From: Endomicrobium sp.
GTDB lineage: Bacteria; Elusimicrobiota; Endomicrobiia; Endomicrobiales; Endomicrobiaceae
Reading direction: 5' to 3'
Length of the DNA stretch: 44,911 bases
NCBI GenBank assembly: GCA_031290625.1
Contig: JAITND010000007.1
Span: forward strand, 1-44,911
A model generated the notes under the pieces. That model saw only the letters and a program-made list of their open reading frames with translations. It was not told where the DNA came from and searched no databases. This document shows positions 10,906 through 17,978 of this stretch, piece by piece (positions within the stretch are counted from its first letter, which is position 1; the number at the start of each line of letters is the position of its first letter). A program made the translations under genes and the position numbers.

Positions 10906-12360
10906 TTACGACTGTTGCGGTTGGTTTAAATTTTTGTCTTTCCTTATTACAAGGCTATACCCTATATATACGACCAATATCCATAATGGCAAAGCTATAA
11001 CTTGCTTCGCCATTCCAAATGTCGGCACTGACATTGTAAACAGTATGAAAACTAAAAATACAAGAGTAAGGTAATTTGAAAAAGGATAAAAAGGAGATGG
11101 AAAAATAGGTTTGGTATTTTCAAGGTTCTTTTGTTTTCTAAACTTTAACTGCGATATTGATATGATAGCCCAGTTTGTAATAACGCATATAACTGAAAAA
11201 CTTATAACTATTTCAAAAGCTTTTATCCAATCAGGAACGAAATAGCTCAACGGAACCACAGAAAACGTTAAGGCTCCCGATACAAGAATTGACGGTACAG
11301 GGATGCCCCTCTTGTTTGTTTTTGTAAAAATTTTAGGAGCGTTTTTCTGCAAAGCAAGACCGTAAAGCATACGGCTGTTGCAGTAAATACAGCTATTGTA
11401 TACGGACAAAGCCGCCGTAAAAACTATAAAGTTTAAAATCCAAGCCACGTACTTAAACCCTATTTTGTCAAAAATAAGAACAAACGGGCTGTCTGACGGG
11501 CTTAGATTGCTCCAGTGATATAAAGACAAAAGTATAGCGAGAGATCCAACATAAAAAATCAAGATACGAAATACCACCTGATTTATAGCTTTGGGAATTA
11601 TGCTTTGAGGATTTTCTGTTTCTGCGGCTGTTATTCCCACAAGTTCAACGCCGTCAAAAGCAAAAATTATCATAGGAAACGTTAACATAAATCCTATAAA
11701 CCCGTGCGTGAAGAAACCTTTAAATACTGCGTTGCCTGCAAACATTCCGACCGTTGGAGCGTCCCATAAATTCTTTATAGTAGCGCCTGGGAGCAGCCCC
11801 GTATTAAAAAACAAGATGTATCCTCCCGCCAATATCATAACGCAGACAGCAATGATTTTTATTGAAGAAAACCAAAATTCCACCTCGCCGTACGCTTTTA
11901 CGGTTAAGAGATTTACGGCGTTTATAAGCAGAAAGAAAAATAATGTGGCTTTCCAAACGGCAATACCGGGAAACCAATATTGCATGTATCCGGCAACGGC
12001 GATAAGTTCAACTATGCCTACTAAAATGTAGTCAACCCAATAGTTCCAGCCTGCTAAAAACCCTGCAAATCTACCCCAATATTTGTCTGCAAAATAGCTT
12101 GAAGATCCAGCGGCAGGTTCTTGAGTGACCATTTCGCCAAGCTGTCTCATAACTAAAAATACTAAAAACCCTGCAAGAAGATACGCCAAGATAACTGAAG
12201 GTCCCGTTGAGAAAATTGCGCTTGCAGAGCCAAGGAAAAGACCTGTTCCCACGGCGCTTCCGAGAGCTATAAATTGAATATGACGGTTTTTAAGCTTACG
12301 TTTTAATCCGCCGTTTCCTTGAACCAACGTTGTATCTATACTTTGCGTTTCGGTATCCAT
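10906..12360 (-). CDS. Amino-acid permease, APC superfamily (paralogue 3)
   Basis: A 484-residue paralogue with the same layout: N-terminal RHIQFIALGSAVGTGLFLGSA, the RQLGEM loop, about 12 TM helices and the GITAAETENP motif. The N-terminus carries an extra polar stretch (MDTETQSIDTTLVQGNGG) absent from the others, and the sixth segment reads FAFDGVELVG. The ATG at 12360 follows AAAAGGAATTACCT, a strong ribosome site. Only 13 bp separate it from the upstream paralogue, so the two are probably cotranscribed. Proton-driven amino-acid uptake across the inner membrane is the expected role; the substrate is not predictable. Confidence 0.92.
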   Translation of the reverse strand: MDTETQSIDTTLVQGNGGLKRKLKNRHIQFIALGSAVGTGLFLGSASAIFSTGPSVILAYLLAGFLVFLVMRQLGEMVTQEPAAGSSSYFADKYWGRFAGFLAGWNYWVDYILVGIVELIAVAGYMQYWFPGIAVWKATLFFFLLINAVNLLTVKAYGEVEFWFSSIKIIAVCVMILAGGYILFFNTGLLPGATIKNLWDAPTVGMFAGNAVFKGFFTHGFIGFMLTFPMIIFAFDGVELVGITAAETENPQSIIPKAINQVVFRILIFYVGSLAILLSLYHWSNLSPSDSPFVLIFDKIGFKYVAWILNFIVFTAALSVYNSCIYCNSRMLYGLALQKNAPKIFTKTNKRGIPVPSILVSGALTFSVVPLSYFVPDWIKAFEIVISFSVICVITNWAIISISQLKFRKQKNLENTKPIFPSPFYPFSNYLTLVFLVFILFTMSVPTFGMAKQVIALPLWILVVYIGYSLVIRKDKNLNQPQQS

Positions 12361-12373
12361 AGGTAATTCCTTT

Positions 12374-13765
12374 TTATTTATTTTTGTTGAGACGTAATTT
12401 ATATCCCAAAAACACTATTAAGAGCCATACTGGTATTGCTATAACCTGTTTTGCCATTCCAATCTGTGGCAAAAACATGCCCGCAAGTATAAACGCTACG
12501 GCAATTAAAACAATATAATTAGAATAAGGATAAAACAAAGACGGAAATGTTGTCTTTCTGTTTTCAAGGTTCATTTGTTTTTTAAACTTTAAATGAGTTA
12601 TGGCTATAATGCACCAGTAAGTTACTATGCATATAACCGAGAAATTCATAATTACGTCAAACGCTTCAAAACAGTTTGGCATAAAGTAATTTAGAGGAAC
12701 AACCAAAAACGTGAGCAAACTTGTAAAAAGAACGCTGGCTATAGGAATGCCTTTTTTTGTTGTTTTTGCAAAAACTTGCGGAGCGTTTTTCTGCAAAGCA
12801 AGACCGTAAAGCATGCGGCTATTGCCGTAAATGCAACTGTTATATACGGACACCGCTGCTGTTAGAATAATAAAATTTAAAACCCAAGCCGCATAGTTAA
12901 AGCCGATTTTTTCAAAAATCATAACGAAAGGGCTTTCAGAAATGCTTAAGTTGCTCCAATGATACAAGGACAAAAGCACTACCAATGAACCAATATAAAA
13001 AATCAAGATGCGGAAAACAACCTGATTAGTGGCTTTAGGAATGTTTTTCTTAGGATCCGCGGTTTCTGCAGCTGTCATTCCTATTGTATCAAGTCCGTCA
13101 AAAGCAAAAATTATAGTTGGAAAAGCCGCCATAAGTCCTATAAACCCGTGAGGGAAAAATCCGCTAAAGGAAGCGTCTCCTGTGTGTATGCCGACGGTTG
13201 CAGTTTGCCATAAATTCTTAAGCGTCGCTCCGGGAACTAAGCTTGTGTCAAAGAGTAAAATATATGCTCCGGCAAAAATCATCGCGCATATAGCGGCTAT
13301 CTTTACAATTGAAAAAAGAAATTCGGCTTCGCCATAAGCTTTTACAGTATACAGATTAACTATAGTTATTATTACAAAGAAAAACAACGATGTTTTCCAA
13401 GTGGGAATATTGGGAAACCAGTACTGCGTGTACGCCGCGACTGCCGTTAATTCCGCAATACTTATAAGTATATACAAAATTGAGTGGTTCCACCCAGCCA
13501 AAAATCCGGAAAAAGAGTCCCAATACTTATAAGCGAAATAGCTGTAAGACCCCGGAGCAGTTTCTTCAGTGTTCATTTTGTTAAGCTGGCGAACCATAAA
13601 AAATACTAAAAAACCAGCTATCAAATAACCTAAAAGAACAGACGGACCTGCTGCAAAAATAGCGCTGCCGGCTCCTAAAAATAAGCCTGTTCCTATACTT
13701 GCGCCAAGGGCTATAAATTGAATGTGGCGGTTTGTAAGTTTACGTTTAAGTTTGTTTTGTCGCAC
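12374..13765 (-). CDS. Amino-acid permease, APC superfamily (paralogue 2)
   Basis: A 463-residue paralogue with RHIQFIALGASIGTGLFLGAG and about 12 TM helices. I place the start at the GTG at 13765 (VRQNKLKRKL), with AAGGATTATAAA upstream, because it aligns with the N-termini of the other copies. The open frame extends 52 codons further up, but those residues are unrelated to the family and would overlap the preceding gene. It is the most divergent copy: RQLNKM replaces RQLGEM, and AAETADPKKNIP replaces AAETENP in the cytoplasmic loop before TM7. That suggests relaxed or shifted substrate selection. Confidence 0.9.
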   Translation of the reverse strand: MRQNKLKRKLTNRHIQFIALGASIGTGLFLGAGSAIFAAGPSVLLGYLIAGFLVFFMVRQLNKMNTEETAPGSYSYFAYKYWDSFSGFLAGWNHSILYILISIAELTAVAAYTQYWFPNIPTWKTSLFFFVIITIVNLYTVKAYGEAEFLFSIVKIAAICAMIFAGAYILLFDTSLVPGATLKNLWQTATVGIHTGDASFSGFFPHGFIGLMAAFPTIIFAFDGLDTIGMTAAETADPKKNIPKATNQVVFRILIFYIGSLVVLLSLYHWSNLSISESPFVMIFEKIGFNYAAWVLNFIILTAAVSVYNSCIYGNSRMLYGLALQKNAPQVFAKTTKKGIPIASVLFTSLLTFLVVPLNYFMPNCFEAFDVIMNFSVICIVTYWCIIAITHLKFKKQMNLENRKTTFPSLFYPYSNYIVLIAVAFILAGMFLPQIGMAKQVIAIPVWLLIVFLGYKLRLNKNK

Positions 13766-13823
13766 TTTATAATCCTTATAATACAACAAACAAACCTTGC
13801 GCGCTTTCCTTAACAAAATTAAG

Positions 13824-15233
13824 TTAGTTTGTCGTATATGCTTTTTTTCTTGATATTTTATATCCGATATAAACAGCCAGCAGCCAAATAGGCGCAGCAG
13901 CAACTTGTTTAGCCATTCCAAGCGGTGGCACTGTCATCGCCACCATGATAAGAAAATAAAATATCATCGTAATATAATTAGAATACGGATAAAAAGGAGA
14001 AGGGAACAACGTCGTATAGTTTTCCGCTTTTTTTTGTTTTTTAAACTTTAAATGCGATATTGTTATCATCCACCAATTAACAATCGCACACACTACCACA
14101 AAGCTCATTATTATTTGGAAGGCGTTGAACCAATTAGGAATAAAATAGTTTAACGGTACCACCAAAAACGTAAATAAACTTGAAAGTAAAAGCGATGCCG
14201 TAGGAACGCCTCTTTTGTTTGTTTTTGTAAAAACTTGCAGAGCGTTATTTTGTAAAGCAAGACCGTAAAGCATACGGCTGTTGCTGTAAATGCAGCTGTT
14301 GTATACAGACAAAGCCGCCGTCAAAATAATGAAGTTTAAAGTCCAAGCGGCGTATTTAAAGCCTATCTTATCAAAAATCATTACAAATGGGCTATCAGTA
14401 ATTTTTAGGTTGCTCCAATGGTACAAAGACAAAAGAACGACCAAAGAGCCTATATAAAAAACCAATATGCGAAACACCACTTGATTTACGGCTTTAGGGA
14501 TTGTAACCTTAGGATTTTCTGTTTCTGCGGCAGTTATGCCTACAAGTTCTAGTCCTCCGAAAGAGAAAGTTATTATAGGCACGGCCATTATAAACCCTAT
14601 AAACCCATGAGAAAAAAATCCGCTAAAGGAAACATCTCCCGCGTGTACGCCGACGGTCGCTGCTTGCCATAAATTTTTAAACGTTGCGCCAATAACTAAA
14701 CTTGGGTCAAAAAACAAAATGTATCCGCCTGCCAAAATCATTGCGCAAATGGCTGTTATTTTTACTATTGAAAACGCAAACTCCATCTCGCCGTAAATTT
14801 TTACCGCCGCAACGTTTACAGCGCTTATAAGGGTAAAAAAGAACAAAGCGGTTTTCCATGTGTCAAGTCCCGGAAACCAATACTGCGCATACGCGGCGAC
14901 GGCTGTAAGCTCTGCTATGCCTATCATAACATACAGTATCCAGTAGTTCCAGCCAGCCAAAAAGCCGGGGAAATCTCCCCAATATTTGTAAGCAAAATAG
15001 CTAAAGGATCCTGCCATAGGTTCTTCAGTGTCCATCTCGCCAAGTTGTCTCATAATGAAGAATGCCATAATCCCGGAAATTAAATAGCCCAATAGGACGG
15101 CCGGACCTGCTGCAAAAATAGCGCTTCCCGCGCCCAAAAAAAGCCCGGTGCCTATTGCTCCGCCTAAAGCTATAAACTGTATGTGCCGGTTTGAAAGGTT
15201 GCGCTTTAAACTGCTTTCCTGAAATTGACCCAT
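13824..15233 (-). CDS. Amino-acid permease, APC superfamily (paralogue 1, first of the run)
   Basis: A 469-residue AAT-family permease with RHIQFIALGGAIGTGLFLGAG, RQLGEM and GITAAETENP. It heads the minus-strand run and lies about 30 bp downstream of an extended -10 promoter. The ATG at 15233 follows AGTAGGGAAAAA. The C-terminus ends in a basic SRKKAYTTN tail. Family knowledge says inward, proton-linked transport of an amino acid. Four intact close paralogues in a reduced genome point to real dependence on host amino acids; no substrate-specific residues can be read reliably. Confidence 0.93.
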   Translation of the reverse strand: MGQFQESSLKRNLSNRHIQFIALGGAIGTGLFLGAGSAIFAAGPAVLLGYLISGIMAFFIMRQLGEMDTEEPMAGSFSYFAYKYWGDFPGFLAGWNYWILYVMIGIAELTAVAAYAQYWFPGLDTWKTALFFFTLISAVNVAAVKIYGEMEFAFSIVKITAICAMILAGGYILFFDPSLVIGATFKNLWQAATVGVHAGDVSFSGFFSHGFIGFIMAVPIITFSFGGLELVGITAAETENPKVTIPKAVNQVVFRILVFYIGSLVVLLSLYHWSNLKITDSPFVMIFDKIGFKYAAWTLNFIILTAALSVYNSCIYSNSRMLYGLALQNNALQVFTKTNKRGVPTASLLLSSLFTFLVVPLNYFIPNWFNAFQIIMSFVVVCAIVNWWMITISHLKFKKQKKAENYTTLFPSPFYPYSNYITMIFYFLIMVAMTVPPLGMAKQVAAAPIWLLAVYIGYKISRKKAYTTN

Positions 15234-15267
15234 TTTTCCCTACTTAAAATTTTCAATATCACCTTGT

Positions 15268-15276
15268 ATTATAGCA
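15268..15276 (-). promoter_or_regulatory. Extended -10 promoter of the permease cluster
   Basis: On the minus strand TGCTATAAT occupies 15276-15268, an extended -10 element with a perfect TATAAT. It lies about 35 bp upstream of the first permease. No good -35 is seen, which fits an extended -10 promoter. Confidence 0.5.
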
Positions 15277-15365
15277 AATTAAAGTATAGAAATCTGTTGC
15301 TTAGCGCGCCGCAAACGATGCCCAATACTATTTATTAGAACCGAAGCAATGGACTGCGGCTAAAT

Positions 15366-15401
15366 AAAAAAGAGGCTCCGCCATATGACGGGAGACTCTT
15401 G
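15366..15401 (-). terminator. Terminator-like hairpin read on the minus strand
   Basis: On the minus strand AAGAGTCTCCCGTC...GCGGAGCCTCTT folds with two mismatches and is followed by TTTTTTATTTA. It lies upstream of the permease promoter and downstream, on this strand, of the poly-G tract. It could end a small unannotated minus-strand transcript or insulate the permease promoter. On the plus strand there is no T run. Confidence 0.55.
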
Positions 15402-15450
15402 ATATTAGTCAACTTATTCAACTTTCACAAATATTTCACAATTTCCTCTA

Positions 15451-15478
15451 CCCCCCCCCCCCCCAGAATAAGTATAAT
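15451..15478 (+). promoter_or_regulatory. C14 homopolymer next to a TATAAT box
   Basis: Fourteen consecutive C residues (15451-15464) lie 8 bp before a perfect TATAAT (15473-15478). TTCACA at 15435-15440 could be a -35 only if the spacer, now 32 bp, were about 14 bp shorter, that is if the C tract contracted. The downstream gene starts at 15691. The rest of 15234-15690 holds the permease promoter, the hairpin above and a small AAACTTTT/AAAAGTTT hairpin near 15570-15590. Nothing else is evident. Confidence 0.45.
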
Positions 15479-15690
15479 ATACGTGCGAAGATTTCGCATA
15501 TTTCTTGTTTTGCGAGTTTCTTTCTTTTGCTTGCAAAGTCGCATTGTTAGAAGTGATAAACTCAGGAAACTTTTCTCAAAAAGTTTATATTCTGGAGAGC
15601 GGCAACACAATTTAGCAACCGCGCTTTCTACTATTATATGAAGTTTCGCGCGGTATAGAGAATATTTTTAAAAAGAAGAGGCGACTTAAA

Positions 15691-16041
15691 ATGTTGAAGA
15701 AATTAGCAAGCATGTTGTTAGCGTTGTTGGTTTCAGTAAGCGGTAGAACAGAGTCGCAGGAGCAGTATCTTAGTGAAGATGAGATGAATGTTTTTGAAAA
15801 AATAAAGTTAATATTGCAAAGAAAGGGCAAAGCGGATGGAGGGACTTGCAAGGATACTGAGACGGCTTGGGAAAGATTTAAAAGAAAAGCGGATGAGTCA
15901 GCAGAGGCGCTTGTTCTTGTTCTGATCGCAAGTATGGCGATTATAGGTAAGCTTGTCCCCGAGTCCCAGCACACCCTAGTGTTCATATTATGGCTCATAG
16001 CTGGGCTGACGGTGTTTTGGGAAGGAACAAAGAGCGCTTAG
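15691..16041 (+). CDS. Unknown small membrane protein
   Basis: I do not recognise this 116-residue protein. It has a basic, hydrophobic N-terminus (MLKKLASMLLALLVSVSG) that could be a signal peptide or TM segment, and a polar, charged middle (about residues 20-70). A C-terminal hairpin of two hydrophobic stretches follows (ALVLVLIASMAIIGKLVP, then HTLVFILWLIAGLTVFW). The ATG follows AGAAGAGGCG. A strong terminator lies 176 bp downstream, so it is probably its own transcription unit, upstream of the Tad pilus genes. The size and two C-terminal helices recall holin-like or other small envelope proteins, but nothing specific supports such a role. Confidence 0.6.
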   Translation: MLKKLASMLLALLVSVSGRTESQEQYLSEDEMNVFEKIKLILQRKGKADGGTCKDTETAWERFKRKADESAEALVLVLIASMAIIGKLVPESQHTLVFILWLIAGLTVFWEGTKSA

Positions 16042-16216
16042 CGATGTTGATTATAGGTATAGCTTATCTATATTTATGGAACTCTGGAAGGAAAAAGATA
16101 GCCTTACATAATTGAATCAAATAATCTCTCAATTTACTCTGGTCTATGAATCGCTTGATAAATTGTAATTGGAGCTTGAAACCCAGACATAAAATCAATC
16201 CCCTTATTATAAATTT

Positions 16217-16260
16217 GAAAGAATCCGGAAATTAGACTTGATTTTCGGATCCTTTCTTCT
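16217..16260 (+). terminator. Rho-independent terminator before the Tad locus
   Basis: GAAAGAATCCGGAAAT (16217-16232) pairs with ATTTTCGGATCCTTTC (16241-16256) over 16 positions with one mismatch and one G-U pair. The loop is 8 nt and a T-rich run follows. It separates the 15691 gene from tadE. The rest of 16042-16400 holds no recognisable gene. Confidence 0.8.
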
Positions 16261-16400
16261 TTGGATTAAAAAATTGTATTTTTTTGTAGCCGCGCCTTTA
16301 TTAAACGCGGAGCTGAGTTCTGGACATATATATGAAATTTTTGTAAACTCTTTCTTTAATATTTTAGTCCAAAATAACTTAAATCAAAAATAGGACATAA

Positions 16401-16940
16401 ATGTTTTGCTTAAATGTTAAACAATCAAGGGGACAAGCTCTTGTTGAAGCGGCTTTAGTCTCCCCGCTGGTTATACTTTTTCTTTTCGCAATTTTATGGT
16501 TTGCGCGCATAATGCTTACGTGGCAACAAATTTCTACGGCTGCTCGTTACGGAGCGGATCTTCTTGCATATACTCATTTCAGCGTAAAATACATAGAAAG
16601 CGATATGAAAGATTATCTTTGCGCTGCAAATACAATAGGAAGAACTATTGATCCCAAAAAACTTACCATAAGAATTGAAGCAAACGATTACAAACCTATT
16701 AAATATGATTTTGATATTACAAACTTATCAAGTTTTGCAGTTTTAAATCCTGCCAATTTGTTGAACGCGTTGAAAGCTTTTGCTCCGGGACTTAGTAAGA
16801 AGTCTTTTGTTGAAATAACTTATGCGTGCAATATTCCAAATATATTGAAAATAATAGGAACAGACAGCATAAAAATAACTGCGCGCGCGTCAGTCTTGTC
16901 AGGCGCGGGAAGCGTTGGCGCTTTACAGCGGCAAAAATAA
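16401..16940 (+). CDS. tadE: TadE-like pseudopilin
   Basis: A 179-residue protein with the TadE signature: a short basic leader, the peptidase-site-like GQALVEAALVSPLV and one hydrophobic helix (VILFLFAILWFARIML), then a soluble domain. TadE/TadF pseudopilins are processed by the prepilin peptidase TadV and assist Flp pilus assembly in the envelope. The ATG at 16401 is preceded by AATAGGACATAA. It is first in a tight run flp, cpaB, tadA, tadB, tadC, which fits the Tad (tight adherence) system. No TadF/TadG partner is seen in the window. Confidence 0.8.
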   Translation: MFCLNVKQSRGQALVEAALVSPLVILFLFAILWFARIMLTWQQISTAARYGADLLAYTHFSVKYIESDMKDYLCAANTIGRTIDPKKLTIRIEANDYKPIKYDFDITNLSSFAVLNPANLLNALKAFAPGLSKKSFVEITYACNIPNILKIIGTDSIKITARASVLSGAGSVGALQRQK

Positions 16941-16960
16941 ACTTAGGGGGACGGGACGAC

Positions 16961-17134
16961 ATGATCAACTTTGGTTGGATTAAGAGAAACAAAGGGCAGG
17001 GAATGGTTGAATATATTCTTATTGTGGCGGTTGTTGTGGGGATAGTTTTTATCGCATATAAGGCTTTTGGAAAGAAAATAAAAGGACAGTTTGAAAAAGC
17101 TGCTAAAACCGTTCAGTCGGCAGATAAAGCATAG
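16961..17134 (+). CDS. flp: Flp-type major pilin
   Basis: A 57-residue pilin precursor: a short basic leader (MINFGWIKRNKG), then QGMVEYILIVAVVVGIVF with the Glu-Tyr pair (VEY) typical of Flp pilins at +5/+6 of the mature protein. It ends in a short Lys-rich tail. The prepilin peptidase would cut after the Gly before QGMVEY. The start at 16961 is chosen because AGGGGG lies about 10 bp upstream and the size fits; a longer upstream frame overlaps tadE. It should form the Flp filament. The prepilin peptidase gene (tadV/cpaA) and the outer-membrane secretin (rcpA/cpaC) are not in the window. Confidence 0.88.
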   Translation: MINFGWIKRNKGQGMVEYILIVAVVVGIVFIAYKAFGKKIKGQFEKAAKTVQSADKA

Positions 17135-17138
17135 CGTA

Positions 17139-17972
17139 ATGAGAAAATCTATAATAGTTGCTCTTGTTTGCGCGGCGGTTTCCGCCGGATTAGCTTATTT
17201 ATTTCTGTCTGATTTAGAAATTAAGTACAAAACTATGGCGGAACCTGTGAAAGTTGTTGTTGCATGCCAAAGAATACCGCAAGGCGTTCTGATACAGTCT
17301 GACATGCTTGTTGAAAAAATGGTTCCTAAAGAATATATACAACCAAAAGCGTTTCAAGATTTAAGGAATTTATTTACAGAAGACGGTTGCGCAGTTTATA
17401 TATCTTTGAACACAATTGAAGAAAACGAGCAAATACTTTCCACTAAAGTTTCAAAAACTAATCAAGACACAGGTATAAGCAATTTGATTCCCGAAGGCAA
17501 AAAGGCGTTGTCGGTATCATTTGACTGCGAATCGTTGGAGATTGTTACTCCCGGCGGCAGAATAGATATTTTTGCAATAGTTGAATACATTGATAACGGA
17601 AAAGAAATGCAAGACGCTGTGTTTTCTGTCGCTCAAAATGTTTTAGTTTTGGCTGTAGGCGGAAATTGTATAGGCAGCGCTAAAAAATCAGAGCAAGACG
17701 ACGATTCAAACAATTTAAATTCCATAACTGTGGCGGTGTCTGTGGAAGAAATTCAGAGAATTCTTATAGCCTGCCAAAAGGGAAGTTTAAAATATGTAAT
17801 AAGACCTGTTGGCGACTTAGAAATCTCTAATATAGAACCTTTAAAACTCTCTGCTATAGTAAAAGATATTTCAAAAATATCTCCAAATTACGATAAAAGT
17901 TTGAAAACGACAAATCAAAGAGAAATTTTGGAAATAATAAACAGATACGCAAATATGAATAAACAGAAATAA
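17139..17972 (+). CDS. cpaB: Flp pilus assembly protein CpaB/RcpC
   Basis: A 277-residue protein with an N-terminal TM anchor (IIVALVCAAVSAGLAYLFL) and a SAF-like domain (VKVVVACQRIPQGVLIQSDMLVE), then the CpaB/RcpC C-terminal beta-rich region with IPEGKKALSVSFD-like and VTPGGRIDIFA motifs. CpaB/RcpC is a periplasmic component thought to link the Tad secretin and inner-membrane machinery. The ATG at 17139 lies four bases after the flp stop. A TTG at 17091 in the same frame would overlap flp and adds non-family residues. The spacing indicates one operon with flp and tadA. Confidence 0.85.
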   Translation: MRKSIIVALVCAAVSAGLAYLFLSDLEIKYKTMAEPVKVVVACQRIPQGVLIQSDMLVEKMVPKEYIQPKAFQDLRNLFTEDGCAVYISLNTIEENEQILSTKVSKTNQDTGISNLIPEGKKALSVSFDCESLEIVTPGGRIDIFAIVEYIDNGKEMQDAVFSVAQNVLVLAVGGNCIGSAKKSEQDDDSNNLNSITVAVSVEEIQRILIACQKGSLKYVIRPVGDLEISNIEPLKLSAIVKDISKISPNYDKSLKTTNQREILEIINRYANMNKQK

Positions 17973-17978
17973 GAGGTT

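Noticed and set aside
15234-15420. T-box or other amino-acid riboswitch before the permeases
   Set aside because: No T-box consensus (AGGGTGGNACCGCG) is seen on the minus strand, and the terminator-like hairpin lies upstream of the apparent promoter rather than in the leader.
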